From: an uncultured Clostridia bacterium
GTDB lineage: Bacteria; Bacillota; Clostridia; UMGS1810
Assembly: GCA_934463165.1 (NCBI GenBank)
Contig: CAKSJG010000011.1
Span: 14,783 to 78,782 of the forward strand
Reading direction: 5' to 3'
Length of the DNA: 64,000 nucleotides
Positions 1 through 9,091 of this stretch are shown here, in pieces (the first letter of the stretch is position 1; every line of letters starts with the position of its first letter). The position numbers and the translations under genes are program-made. The notes under the pieces were generated by a model. That model had not been told where the DNA came from, did not search any database, and was given only the letters and a program-made list of their open reading frames with translations.

Positions 1-135
1 TGTATACAGCAATTTTCTGTGTGACGGCTTAAATCCGTCTATTTCGGGCAGAGCTCTCGAAATTATTACGCTCATTGCATACGGCATATAATTTTCTCTT
101 AAAGTATCGGTTATAAGCATATCTGTATCATACAT
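1..135 (-). CDS. parC: DNA topoisomerase IV subunit A, N-terminal fragment (cut by window edge)
   Basis: Reading the minus strand from the ATG at 133-135 gives 45 codons open to the window edge. The peptide has the GyrA/ParC N-terminal signature: a YAMSVIISRALPEIDG stretch followed by KPSHRKLLY, matching the region just before the catalytic-tyrosine domain. The subunit would cut and religate DNA with ParE. A GGAGGTG ribosome site lies 10 bases upstream, and parE ends 16 bases before the start, so the two form one operon. GyrA is the alternative; the 'EIDGFKPSH' wording instead of 'VRDGLKPVH' and the adjacent divergent ParE favour the topoisomerase IV-like paralogue. Only the first 45 residues are visible. 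Confidence 0.85.
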   Translation of the reverse strand, partial: MYDTDMLITDTLRENYMPYAMSVIISRALPEIDGFKPSHRKLLYT

Positions 136-151
136 TTCAGTTTCACCTCCG

Positions 152-2137
152 TCAGCTCAAATCAAGCATATCCAAATACAAATGACCGTTTACGGCAATG
201 TATTCTTTTCTGCCGTTTAAATTATCTCCCAAAAGAAGATCAAACATTTCCGAAGTCTGTTCAACATCCGCTGCGCTGACCTTTATAAGCCTGCGCGTTT
301 CGGGGTTCATGGTTGTCTGCCACATCATTTCGGGCTCATTTTCACCAAGACCTTTTGAACGCTGAACCGTATATTTGTTTTTGCCGAGTTTTTTTATGAT
401 ATCCGCTTTTTCTTTTTCGGTATACGCAAAATACGTTTCGTTCTTGGCGTTTATTTCAAACAAAGGAGACTCCGCAATATATACTTTTCCTCTTTCAATA
501 AGAGTGGGAGTCAGCCTGTATATCATTGCAAGCAAAAGCGTCCTTATCTGAAATCCGTCAACGTCGGCATCGGTACAGATAATAATTTTATCCCATCTGA
601 GGTTGTCTATATCAAACATAGACAGGTTTTTGTTGTGTTTGGAGCTTATTTCAACTCCGCATCCGAGCACCCTCATAAGGTCGACGATAATATCGCTTTT
701 GAATATCTTGTCGTATTCTGCCTTAAGACAATTGAGAATTTTTCCGCGGATAGGCATTATTGCCTGAAATTCCGCATCACGTCCCTGTTTGCACGAACCG
801 AGAGCCGAATCACCCTCAACGATATATACCTCACGTTTTGAAACATCCTTTGTTCGGCAGTCAACGAATTTTTGCACTCTGTTGTTGATATCGATGCTTC
901 CGCTGAGTTTTTTTGCAATATTGATACGTGCTTTTTCGGCATGCTCACGGCTTCGCTTGTTAACAAGAACTTGAGCGGCAATTTTATCTGCCTCAACCTT
1001 ATTTTCAATAAAATATATTTCAAGCTCGTGCTTTAAAAAGTCGGTCATTGCCTCTTGAATAAATTTATTGTTAATTGCTTTTTTTGTCTGATTTTCGTAG
1101 CTTGTCATTGTTGAAAGCGAATTGGAGACAAGAACCAAACAGTCTTTAACATCGTTAAAATTAATCTTTGATTCATTTTTTGTATATTTCCCGATTTGCT
1201 TAAGATACTTGTCTATGGCATATACAAATGCGTTTGATACAGCCTTATCAGGCGAACCGCCGTGTTCAAGAAAGCTTGAATTGTGATAGTATTCAATGCG
1301 GCTTACCTTGTTTGAAAAACAAAATGCGACCGAAAGCTTAACCTTGTAGTCGGGTTTATCCGCACGGTCTCTGCCGACCCGTTCACATTCGATGTATTTA
1401 ACATCCGTGAGCGCCCCTTCCGCGCTAAGCTCTTTAACATAGTCGACAATGCCGTTGTCATATTTGAAATCTTCCGTCTCAAACTCATTTTTTGTAATTT
1501 CGTTTTTGAATCTTAAAAGAAGTCCCTTATTTACTATCGCCTGTTTTTTCAAAACATCGTGGTAGTAGTCGGCACTTATGTCAATATCGGTAAATACATC
1601 AAGATCCGGCTTCCACCTGATCTTTGTCATTGTATGTCTGTGTCTGAAAGGCTCTTTTAAGAGTCCGCCTATATTCTGCCCCTTTTCAAAGTGCAGTTGA
1701 TATTTAAATCCGTCACGGCAAACCGTAACATCCATATATTCCGAAGAATACTGTGTTGCACATGCGCCGAGTCCGTTTAATCCGAGGCTGTATTCATAGT
1801 TTGACTGCGAGTTATTGTCATATTTTCCGCCTGCATAAAGCTCACAAAAAACAAGTTCCCAGTTGTAGCGGTCTTCCACGGGGTTATAATCAACCGGGAC
1901 ACCTCTGCCGTAGTCGGTGACTTCTATTGATTTGTCAAGATATCTTGTTACTTCTATTAAATTACCGTGCCCTTCGCGCGCTTCGTCTATTGAATTTGAA
2001 AGTATCTCAAACATTGCATGGCAGCAGCCCTCTATTCCGTCCGAGCCGAATATAACCGCAGGACGCAGTCTTACCCTGTCGGCACCCTTAAGCTGTGTTA
2101 TACTTTCGTTGGTATAATCTTTTTTCTTGCCTGCCAT
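152..2137 (-). CDS. parE: DNA topoisomerase IV subunit B (type IIA, ATPase subunit)
   Basis: This is the ATP-hydrolysing subunit that pairs with ParC to relax and decatenate DNA. A GHKL ATPase core is visible: EILSNSIDEA near residues 44-53, DYGRGVPV near 75 and GLNGLGA near 119. It is followed by a TOPRIM domain with EGDSA (about 441-445) and DADVDG (about 523-528), and a C-terminal SKGLGE motif. Wording differs from housekeeping GyrB (DADVDGFQIRT rather than DADVDGSHIRT), so I read it as the second type IIA enzyme of Clostridia. The ATG at 2137 is preferred because GGGGTGG lies 9 bases upstream; an in-frame TTG at 2155 overlaps that site. parC follows after 16 bases. Length of 661 residues is normal. 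Confidence 0.9.
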   Translation of the reverse strand: MAGKKKDYTNESITQLKGADRVRLRPAVIFGSDGIEGCCHAMFEILSNSIDEAREGHGNLIEVTRYLDKSIEVTDYGRGVPVDYNPVEDRYNWELVFCELYAGGKYDNNSQSNYEYSLGLNGLGACATQYSSEYMDVTVCRDGFKYQLHFEKGQNIGGLLKEPFRHRHTMTKIRWKPDLDVFTDIDISADYYHDVLKKQAIVNKGLLLRFKNEITKNEFETEDFKYDNGIVDYVKELSAEGALTDVKYIECERVGRDRADKPDYKVKLSVAFCFSNKVSRIEYYHNSSFLEHGGSPDKAVSNAFVYAIDKYLKQIGKYTKNESKINFNDVKDCLVLVSNSLSTMTSYENQTKKAINNKFIQEAMTDFLKHELEIYFIENKVEADKIAAQVLVNKRSREHAEKARINIAKKLSGSIDINNRVQKFVDCRTKDVSKREVYIVEGDSALGSCKQGRDAEFQAIMPIRGKILNCLKAEYDKIFKSDIIVDLMRVLGCGVEISSKHNKNLSMFDIDNLRWDKIIICTDADVDGFQIRTLLLAMIYRLTPTLIERGKVYIAESPLFEINAKNETYFAYTEKEKADIIKKLGKNKYTVQRSKGLGENEPEMMWQTTMNPETRRLIKVSAADVEQTSEMFDLLLGDNLNGRKEYIAVNGHLYLDMLDLS

Positions 2138-2176
2138 TTTTCTAAACCACCCCAATATATAGTATCAAATATATAT

Positions 2177-2205
2177 AGATTACACTATTTATGGAATTTT
2201 GTCAA
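2177..2205 (-). promoter_or_regulatory. sigma-A promoter of parE-parC
   Basis: On the minus strand, TTGACA (2200-2205) and TAATCT (2177-2182) are separated by 17 bases, about 40 bases before the parE start. Confidence 0.7.
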
Positions 2206-2245
2206 GTTTTTACATCTATTTTTTACATTTGCGCAAAAAATAATC

Positions 2246-2274
2246 TTGTAAATATTTTGAAAAAGGTATATAAT
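2246..2274 (+). promoter_or_regulatory. sigma-A promoter of the radical SAM gene at 2308
   Basis: TTGTAA (2246-2251), a 17-base spacer and TATAAT (2269-2274) lie 34 bases upstream of the ATG at 2308. The promoter diverges from the parE promoter. Confidence 0.65.
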
Positions 2275-2307
2275 GTAATAAAAATCAAGCAGGTTGTGAA
2301 GTGTTAT

Positions 2308-3195
2308 ATGAATTTCGACATACTTAAAAATTGCACGCTTTGTCCGCGCAAGTGCGGTGCAAACAGATTAAACGGAGAAACAGGATATTGCAAAAAGGAT
2401 GCGCATCTTTGCATAGCGCGCGCGGATCTTCATTTTTGGGAAGAACCGCCGATATCCGGAACGCGAGGCTCGGGGACAGTGTTTTTTTCAGGATGCAATA
2501 TGGGGTGCATATACTGCCAGAACTACAAAATAAGCACAGGAGGCTTCGGAAAATGCATCACGGAGGATGAACTTGCCGAGGAATTTTTGAAATTGCAAAA
2601 TCGCGGTGCACATAATATAAATCTTGTAACTCCCACCCACTTTACACCTCAGATATCATCCGCTCTTATGACTGCCAAAAAACACGGGCTTAAAATCCCG
2701 ATCGTGTATAACTGCGGAGGGTATGAATCAACCGAGACGATTAAAATGCTTCATGGACTTGTAAATATATACATGCCCGATGTAAAATATTATGACGATA
2801 AATACGCCGTAAAATATTCTAACGCACCAAACTATTTTACGGTTGCATCGCAGGCACTTCGGGAGATGTATCGCCAAACGGGAAGATTTGTTTTGGATTC
2901 GGACGGTATTATGCAAAGCGGAATGATAATCCGTCATATGCTGCTGCCGAAGCTCCTTTTTGATTCAAAAAAAATTATAGATTGGATATACGCCGAATTC
3001 GGAGACAATGTGTATATAAGCATAATGAGCCAATACACCCCGATGCCGCAGGCGGCAAAATACGGCGAGCTCTCGGAGTGCGTTTCCGAAAGATATTATG
3101 AGTCGCTTGTAAATTATGCCGCCGAAAAAGGGATAGTCAATGCATTTACTCAGTCGGGTGATTCAGTCGGTGAGAGCTTCATTCCGCCGTTTTAA
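2308..3195 (+). CDS. PflX-like radical SAM protein (COG1313 type)
   Basis: The 295-residue product is a radical SAM protein related to pyruvate formate-lyase activating enzymes. The cluster motif CNMGCIYC (C63, C67, C70; CX3CX2C) should bind the 4Fe-4S/SAM centre. A preceding Cys set (C9, C12, C16, C28) in a CTLCPRKCG...GYC pattern is typical of the COG1313/PflX group and may hold a second metal site. The ATG at 2308 is chosen because the protein family begins just before the CxxC motif; the longer frame from 2191 has an unrelated N-terminus and overlaps the promoter. It stands alone, convergent with the V-ATPase operon, with no glycyl-radical enzyme nearby, so its substrate is unknown. Confidence 0.85.
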   Translation: MNFDILKNCTLCPRKCGANRLNGETGYCKKDAHLCIARADLHFWEEPPISGTRGSGTVFFSGCNMGCIYCQNYKISTGGFGKCITEDELAEEFLKLQNRGAHNINLVTPTHFTPQISSALMTAKKHGLKIPIVYNCGGYESTETIKMLHGLVNIYMPDVKYYDDKYAVKYSNAPNYFTVASQALREMYRQTGRFVLDSDGIMQSGMIIRHMLLPKLLFDSKKIIDWIYAEFGDNVYISIMSQYTPMPQAAKYGELSECVSERYYESLVNYAAEKGIVNAFTQSGDSVGESFIPPF

Positions 3196-3320
3196 TACTT
3201 TAACCGCTCTGAAAAAATACAACTCCGTTCCCGAGTTCAGATATGAAAACGGAATATTTACTTTCGGGTTTACAATAATATTCGACGGATCGTAATTCGG
3301 GCTTTATACTTTTTTAACAG

Positions 3321-3360
3321 AAAAAAGACATGCGCCAAAATGTTTGGTACATGCCTTTCT
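3321..3360 (-). terminator. intrinsic terminator of the V-ATPase operon
   Basis: On the minus strand an imperfect 12-bp stem (AGGCATGTACCA against TGGCGCATGTCT, G-U pairs allowed) is followed by a run of six T. It begins just after the subunit D stop codon. Confidence 0.75.
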
Positions 3361-3362
3361 TT

Positions 3363-4025
3363 TTATTCCGCTTTTCGCTTTTCCTCAATATTCTCTTTTA
3401 TCATCATGTCCTTTACTTTCATAAGGCGCGTGATCGTGCTGCGCTCGTTTTCGTCAAGCTTCATGGTGATATACTTGATTGTTTCTTCATAATCCGGTAT
3501 CATTACGTATTCAAGTGCATTAACACGCCGTCTTGTTTTTTCAATTTCGGACGCCATAAGCTGACACGACTTTTCAACCTCGGCAAGGCGGATAAGCTTC
3601 GGGAGTATTTCCGAAAGTGAAAGCACTGCGCTGTCCATATCTCCCGAAGTATATGCAAATCCGTAAGAATAAATACTGTTCGGGTCTGCAAGCTTATATT
3701 TTACCGAATACTTCGGTATGATTACGCTCATAACGTTTTGTTCTTCTATTTCAAGAGACATTTCCTGCTTGGGAAGCATAAGAGCCGTGTTTATAACTTC
3801 ATCGGGCATTGTGCAGCCGGCTATTGCCATTTTTTTGTTTGCCGCCCCGAGAGCCTGCTCCACTTCACGGCGCAAGCGTTCGTTTTCGCGGATAAGATCC
3901 ATAAATCTGCGCATAAGCTCGTCGCGCTTATCTTTCAAAAGTTTATGACCTCTTCTTGCTGTCAACAGCTTGTGCTTTAGGTTTGAAAGCTCCATTCTCG
4001 TAGGGTTAACGTTTATTCTTGACAT
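3363..4025 (-). CDS. atpD: V-type ATPase subunit D (central rotor stalk)
   Basis: Subunit D forms the central shaft that turns inside the A3B3 head. The N-terminus (a RINVNPTRMEL opening followed by basic coiled coil), long helical segments and a C-terminal coiled coil rich in Lys/Glu match the family; 220 residues is usual. It is the last gene of the operon, 9 bases after subunit B, and is followed at once by an intrinsic terminator. The name follows the V-type nomenclature (ntpD in Enterococcus hirae); it is not F-type atpD. Confidence 0.92.
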   Translation of the reverse strand: MSRINVNPTRMELSNLKHKLLTARRGHKLLKDKRDELMRRFMDLIRENERLRREVEQALGAANKKMAIAGCTMPDEVINTALMLPKQEMSLEIEEQNVMSVIIPKYSVKYKLADPNSIYSYGFAYTSGDMDSAVLSLSEILPKLIRLAEVEKSCQLMASEIEKTRRRVNALEYVMIPDYEETIKYITMKLDENERSTITRLMKVKDMMIKENIEEKRKAE

Positions 4026-4034
4026 AATATCACC

Positions 4035-5405
4035 CTATTCCTTGTAATATTTATCGAGAAATTCATCTTTAATACGTTTCAGTTCACTTCTCGGAAGTAT
4101 TCTCAAAAGCTTCCAGCCGATATCAAGGGTTTCTTCTATGCTCCTGTCGGTGTTATAACCCTGTGACACGTATTCTTTTTCAAACGCATCGGCAAACTCG
4201 GCATACTTTTTATCAATATCCGTAAGAGCAGCTTCTCCCAAAATCGACATAAGCTCTTTTGCGTCTTTTCCGCGTGCATATGCAGAAAACAGCTGATTCA
4301 TTGTGTCGCTGTGATCAGCCCTCGTTCTGCCCTCGCCGATTCCCTTATCCTTAAGTCTTGAAAGAGACGGAAGAACATCTATCGGCGGTGTGATTCCCTT
4401 ACGGTAAAGATCACGCGAAAGAATGATCTGCCCCTCGGTTATATATCCCGTGAGGTCCGGTATAGGATGAGTTTTATCATCCTCAGGCATTGTGAGGATC
4501 GGAATCATTGTTATTGACCCGTTTTTGCCCTCCTGTCTGCCGGCTCTTTCATATATCGTTGCAAGATCGGTATACATGTATCCCGGATATCCTCTTCTGC
4601 CGGGAACTTCTTTTCTGGCTGCCGATACCTCTCTTAATGCATCGGCATAATTTGTTATATCCGTCAGAATAACAAGAACATGCATATCCTTTTCGAAAGC
4701 AAGATACTCGGCTGCCGTGAGCGCCATTTTAGGCGTCGCTATTCTTTCAATCGCAGGGTCGTTTGCAAGGTTTATAAACAGCACGGTTCTCTCCAGTGCA
4801 CCGTTTTCACGGAATGAATCTATAAAGAAGTTTGATTCCTCAAAGGTAATACCCATTGCCGCAAATACAACGGCAAATTTTTCATCGCTGCCGCGTACCT
4901 TTGCCTGTTTTGTTATCTGAGCGGCAAGCTGTGCATGCGGCAGACCGCTTGCCGAGAATATAGGCAGCTTTTGTCCGCGGACAAGTGTGTTTAAGCCGTC
5001 TATTGCAGATACACCCGTCTGAATAAATTCCTGCGGATATCTTCGTGCGGCAGGGTTCATGGGCTTTCCGTTAACATCAAGCCGCATTTCGGGGATTATC
5101 TCGCTTCCGCCGTCTATGGGATTGCCGAGACCGTCAAAAACTCTGCCGAGCATATCTTCAGATACGGCAAGCTCCATTTGTCTGCCCGAAAAACGCACCT
5201 TACTCTGAGCCGGGTTTATTCCCGTTGATGCCTCAAAAAGCTGAACAAGTGCGTTGGAACCGTTTATCTCAAGCACTCTGCATCTTTTTATATCTCCGTT
5301 TGCAAGTTCTATCTCACCGAGTTCGTTATATGTTACTCCGCTTACTCCCTTAACGAGCATCAGAGGACCTGCAACCTCTTCAATGGTTCTGTATTCTTTT
5401 GGCAT
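4035..5405 (-). CDS. atpB: V-type ATPase subunit B (regulatory nucleotide-binding subunit)
   Basis: Subunit B (456 residues) alternates with A in the head of the V-type enzyme. Visible family blocks include an N-terminal beta-barrel region, FSASGLPHAQLAAQI in place of a canonical Walker A (as expected for B), FVVF/AMGIT and the SLSRLKDKGIG block near the C-terminus. The start codon shares one base with the stop of subunit A (TGATG), so translation is coupled. Equivalent to ntpB of Enterococcus hirae. Confidence 0.95.
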   Translation of the reverse strand: MPKEYRTIEEVAGPLMLVKGVSGVTYNELGEIELANGDIKRCRVLEINGSNALVQLFEASTGINPAQSKVRFSGRQMELAVSEDMLGRVFDGLGNPIDGGSEIIPEMRLDVNGKPMNPAARRYPQEFIQTGVSAIDGLNTLVRGQKLPIFSASGLPHAQLAAQITKQAKVRGSDEKFAVVFAAMGITFEESNFFIDSFRENGALERTVLFINLANDPAIERIATPKMALTAAEYLAFEKDMHVLVILTDITNYADALREVSAARKEVPGRRGYPGYMYTDLATIYERAGRQEGKNGSITMIPILTMPEDDKTHPIPDLTGYITEGQIILSRDLYRKGITPPIDVLPSLSRLKDKGIGEGRTRADHSDTMNQLFSAYARGKDAKELMSILGEAALTDIDKKYAEFADAFEKEYVSQGYNTDRSIEETLDIGWKLLRILPRSELKRIKDEFLDKYYKE

Positions 5406-7171
5406 CAGTATTCCTCCTTCGGTACAGCAGAGCTGAGTTCTTTTTTAAGCTGATCCAGTATTGCATTGTATTCTTTTTCGGTTTCTTCTTCTTTTACATA
5501 TTTAAATCTGCCTATACTTTCACGAACAGGAAGTTCGGCGATTTTTTCAACCGAAACATTTTTTTCAATCATTTCGGTTGAGAGGTCATAATAAGCAAGA
5601 ATCAACTTCATCATTTTCAGCTGCTTATCAAGACTTGTGTATGTGTCTACCTCATGAAATGCAAGCTGGTGCAAAAAGTCTTCTCTTATTGAACGCGCCG
5701 TTTCCATTTTCAGCCTGTCTCCGGGAGAGAGTGCATCCATTCCGACAAGCTTTACGATTTCATCAAGCTCGGATTCATCGTGGAGTATTGACATCAGTCT
5801 GCCGCGCAGTACCATCCAGTCTTCCGAAACGTTTTTCTTATACCAGTTTTCAAGCAAATCCACATACAGTGAATAACTGGTGAGCCAGTTTATCGCAGGG
5901 AAATGACGTTTATACGCAAGCGCCGAATCCAATCCCCAGAATACCTTAACAATTCTGAGCGTTGCCTGTGATACGGGCTCTGAAATATCTCCGCCCGGAG
6001 GGCTTACGGCTCCTATTGCCGAAAGAGCACCCTCTCTGCCTTCTTTTCCGAGAGATATTACTCTGCCGGCTCTCTCATAGAACTGTGCAAGACGGCTGCC
6101 GAGGTATGCAGGGTAGCCCTCTTCACCGGGCATCTCTTCAAGTCTGCCCGACATTTCTCTGAGAGCTTCTGCCCATCGTGATGTTGAATCCGCCATAAGT
6201 GCAACGCTGTAACCCATATCGCGGAAGTATTCCGCAATTGTTATGCCTGTGTAGATAGATGCCTCACGCGCAGCAACGGGCATATCCGAAGTGTTTGCAA
6301 TAAGCACTGTTCTTTCCATAAGTGACTTTCCTGTATGCGGATCGATAAGTTCGGGGAACTCATTCAAAACATCCGTCATTTCGTTTCCGCGTTCACCGCA
6401 GCCGATATATACCACAATATCGGCCTCTGCCCATTTTGCAAGCTGATGCTGCGTTACGGTTTTTCCGCTTCCGAACGGACCCGGAATTGCAGCGACGCCG
6501 CCCTTTGCAATCGGAAACATGGTGTCTATGACTCTCTGACCCGTGATAAGCGGTTTATCCGGTGAAAGCTTTTTGGCATACGGTCTCGCACGGCGAACAG
6601 GCCACTTTTGCATCAGCGTAAGATTTTTTTCTTCGCCGCCGCAATCCAATGTGCAAACCGTATCTTCAACGGTAAAATCACCCTCGGATATGTTTTTTAC
6701 AACACCGCTTATTCCGTACGGAACCATTATCTTGTGAACAACTATGTCCGTCTCGGCAACCGTACCCAAAACATCGCCGCTTTCAACATTATCACCCGAT
6801 TTTACCATCGGAGAAAAATGCCACTTTTTATCACGCGGCAAAGAATCAACTTCAATTCCGCGTCCGAGATTATTTCCGCAAATCTTCATTATTCCGTCAA
6901 GCGGTCTCTGAATACCGTCAAATATGCTTCCGATAAGCCCGGGGCCAAGCTCTACGCTGAGCGGTTCACCCGTTGATTCAACAGGTTCATCCGTTCCGAG
7001 ACCCGAGGTTTCTTCATATACCTGTATACTTGCCCTGTCGCCGTGCATTTCTATAATTTCGCCTATCAAGCGCTGATTGCTGACACGGACAACGTCAAAC
7101 ATATTTGCATCTCTCATATTTTCCGCTATGACAAGCGGACCGCTTACTTTTACTATAGTACCGGTGCTCAT
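5405..7171 (-). CDS. atpA: V-type ATPase catalytic subunit A
   Basis: This is the ATP-hydrolysing or synthesising subunit. The Walker A sequence GPFGSGKT occupies residues 231-238, and the V-type-specific non-homologous insertion (about residues 110-190, with repeated GDxxxxGDVLG-like turns) precedes it, which separates it from F-type beta. The ERGNEM, MADSTSRWAEALREMSGRLEEMPGE region (coordinates about 6100-6250) is highly conserved. At 588 residues it is full length. Its stop overlaps the subunit B start. Together with a Na+-type K ring it should couple ATP to Na+ movement (inference). Confidence 0.96.
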   Translation of the reverse strand: MSTGTIVKVSGPLVIAENMRDANMFDVVRVSNQRLIGEIIEMHGDRASIQVYEETSGLGTDEPVESTGEPLSVELGPGLIGSIFDGIQRPLDGIMKICGNNLGRGIEVDSLPRDKKWHFSPMVKSGDNVESGDVLGTVAETDIVVHKIMVPYGISGVVKNISEGDFTVEDTVCTLDCGGEEKNLTLMQKWPVRRARPYAKKLSPDKPLITGQRVIDTMFPIAKGGVAAIPGPFGSGKTVTQHQLAKWAEADIVVYIGCGERGNEMTDVLNEFPELIDPHTGKSLMERTVLIANTSDMPVAAREASIYTGITIAEYFRDMGYSVALMADSTSRWAEALREMSGRLEEMPGEEGYPAYLGSRLAQFYERAGRVISLGKEGREGALSAIGAVSPPGGDISEPVSQATLRIVKVFWGLDSALAYKRHFPAINWLTSYSLYVDLLENWYKKNVSEDWMVLRGRLMSILHDESELDEIVKLVGMDALSPGDRLKMETARSIREDFLHQLAFHEVDTYTSLDKQLKMMKLILAYYDLSTEMIEKNVSVEKIAELPVRESIGRFKYVKEEETEKEYNAILDQLKKELSSAVPKEEY

Positions 7172-7189
7172 ATGTGTATCCTCCTTATG

Positions 7190-7504
7190 CTACAAAATAT
7201 TTGATCCAACCGCTTTTTCGACAGATTTATTGACATCTGCCATACCTGCGCCGGTATTACCCGATACACCGGGTATAAGTATTATAGCAGGCATACTTTC
7301 AAAACGGTATTTTTCTATCTCTTTTTGCGTGCGTGCCGCAAGCGCCTCGGTAATATATATTATTCCGTAACCGCCGAGTGCAAGACTTTTTATGATTTTT
7401 GCCGCTTCCTCATCGGTCTCGGGAGAGAATGTATCCATACCGAGAGCACCAAAACCGTATATGCTTTCGCGGTCGCCCATAACTGCTATTTTATACATAA
7501 ACAT
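7190..7504 (-). CDS. atpF: V-type ATPase subunit F (stalk)
   Basis: A small (about 104-residue) Rossmann-like subunit that binds subunit D in the central stalk; ntpG in Enterococcus nomenclature. The YKIAVMGDRESIYGFGALGM opening and the GIIYITE block are diagnostic. Start candidates are GTG 7507, ATG 7504 and ATG 7498; ATG 7504 has the best spacing from AAAGG, while the family usually starts at the third. The reading frame overlaps the end of subunit C by several bases, indicating coupling. Confidence 0.9.
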   Translation of the reverse strand: MFMYKIAVMGDRESIYGFGALGMDTFSPETDEEAAKIIKSLALGGYGIIYITEALAARTQKEIEKYRFESMPAIILIPGVSGNTGAGMADVNKSVEKAVGSNIL

Positions 7505-8429
7505 CACGCAGCCTTTCTTTTATTATATCTTCCGGAAGTGAAGCATGCTTTGCGCGAAGTATCAGCCGTAAATTTTTTACCTCCGTCTCAATGCGTATAT
7601 AATAAGCCGCTATCGGATCAAGACCGAAGCTCACCCGTGACGCATCGCCAATAAATTCAGCAATTGCCTTATCGCAGGCTTTTTCAAGTGAAGCAAAATC
7701 AGTGATGTATTCGGCGAGATACGAATATGAGCTGTTCATGACAAATTCTTTCACACTGTCAACACCCTTATTTACAGCCCTCACCATACCTTCGGCATCG
7801 ATTTCACATCCGCGAGCAAATAAAATATCGTTTATTTCTTCTCCGATGCCGGTCAATGCCGCTCTTGCGGCTATACGTATATTTGCAAGAGACGATGTCA
7901 TATCCGCAAGCTTTTCGGAAAAAGGATTCCCTTTTGCAAGTCTTACGGTTGCTTCAAGTGAACATTTATCAATAAAAATATCCGTCAATCTGCCGTCGGC
8001 AGTTGAGGTAATCAGGTTGTATGCTTCGGCTGCCGCATCCGAAATCCAATCGGGAAGCAAATCAAAGTTTTTCTCTTCGACATGTTTTTTCAGTTCCGCG
8101 GGATCCGTAAGACACGGTGTTATATAGTTTTTATCGGCATTATTGCCCGTGACCATCGATTTCAAGACAACCTTTAAATTATGGAAGTCATTTTTCACCG
8201 TCAGAAATTCCAGTTCTTTTTTATCGGGAGCCGTTTCACACAAATATTCCCAGGCATCACTCACAATTTTATCAAGAGCGTTTTCGTCTATGCCTTTATC
8301 ACGCACAAGGCTGCATGACGCGTCATATGTCGGTGTCTGAAGCAGCTGCTCGAAAAACGATGCGGAAAGAAGTGTATTTTCTGCCTCTCTCACACTTGCC
8401 ACGGCATATGCATATCTTCTGCAATCCAC
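7491..8429 (-). CDS. atpC: V-type ATPase subunit C (V0-V1 connector)
   Basis: Subunit C/AC39-like (312 residues) caps the membrane ring and couples it to the central stalk. It is all-helical, with the typical N-terminal YAYAVASVREAE segment. The start is GTG at 8427-8429 with a strong AAGGAGG six bases away; subunit E ends two bases upstream. Its sequence is less conserved than the A or B subunits, but length and operon position are exactly those expected (ntpC). Confidence 0.88.
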   Translation of the reverse strand: MDCRRYAYAVASVREAENTLLSASFFEQLLQTPTYDASCSLVRDKGIDENALDKIVSDAWEYLCETAPDKKELEFLTVKNDFHNLKVVLKSMVTGNNADKNYITPCLTDPAELKKHVEEKNFDLLPDWISDAAAEAYNLITSTADGRLTDIFIDKCSLEATVRLAKGNPFSEKLADMTSSLANIRIAARAALTGIGEEINDILFARGCEIDAEGMVRAVNKGVDSVKEFVMNSSYSYLAEYITDFASLEKACDKAIAEFIGDASRVSFGLDPIAAYYIRIETEVKNLRLILRAKHASLPEDIIKERLRDVYV

Positions 8430-8431
8430 AT

Positions 8432-9028
8432 CTATCCCTCCTTAAGCTCGCGGCAGATTGCATCTCTGATTTCATCCGCCTTATCTTTTATGAGAGCATC
8501 AAATGTGCAATTTTCGTCAATTCCGCCGTATCTTAAAACAAAACCGCTGTCAAAGCTTCCGATTTCTTTTGAAAGTACAATATCGGCATTGCGCTCTTTG
8601 AGCAGAAGGTTTACATCATCAATAAATTTTGCGGGCAGTCTGCCGTTATCGGTTTTATTTAAAATAAGTTCACCGCTTTCGCTTTGAGCGTATTTTAATA
8701 TCAATTTTTTTATCATATCAAAATACTCTTCGTCTTTTGCATTTTTCAATTCGGCGGCAGCATGTGATATGCAATTTTTTATGATATCCGATTTTTCTTT
8801 AAGAATACGTCTCGAAATATATCCCTCACATGAAGATACCGATGCTTCTTTGATAAACTCTGATTTACGCTTTGCCTTTTTAACAAATTCGGAGGCTGTT
8901 TTCTCCGCATCGGCAACGATGGCTGCGGCTTCCGATTCTGCCTTTGCAATAATCGCATCCGTTTCTTTTTTTATCCGGTCGTCTGCGGCTTCTTCTATTT
9001 TTGACAATATGCTATCAAGATTATTCAT
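8432..9028 (-). CDS. atpE: V-type ATPase subunit E (peripheral stalk)
   Basis: About 198 residues. The N-terminal half is a long charged coiled coil with alternating Ala, Glu and Lys, followed by a globular C-terminal domain, as in peripheral stalk subunit E. ATG 9028 is preferred over an upstream in-frame codon at 9052 because GGAGGGGTG sits at the right distance. It pairs with the small coiled-coil protein at 11546-11869 to form the stator. Confidence 0.88.
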   Translation of the reverse strand: MNNLDSILSKIEEAADDRIKKETDAIIAKAESEAAAIVADAEKTASEFVKKAKRKSEFIKEASVSSCEGYISRRILKEKSDIIKNCISHAAAELKNAKDEEYFDMIKKLILKYAQSESGELILNKTDNGRLPAKFIDDVNLLLKERNADIVLSKEIGSFDSGFVLRYGGIDENCTFDALIKDKADEIRDAICRELKEG

Positions 9029-9091
9029 ATTCACCCCTCCTAATGCAATCAAATTATGTTTTATGCCGTATTATTTTTCGGGCACGTATTT

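Noticed and set aside
3196..3292. Short plus-strand frame after the PflX-like gene (ending ...FDGS stop)
   Set aside because: About 30 codons without a start; possibly the tail of a decayed gene, but there is not enough sequence to support it.
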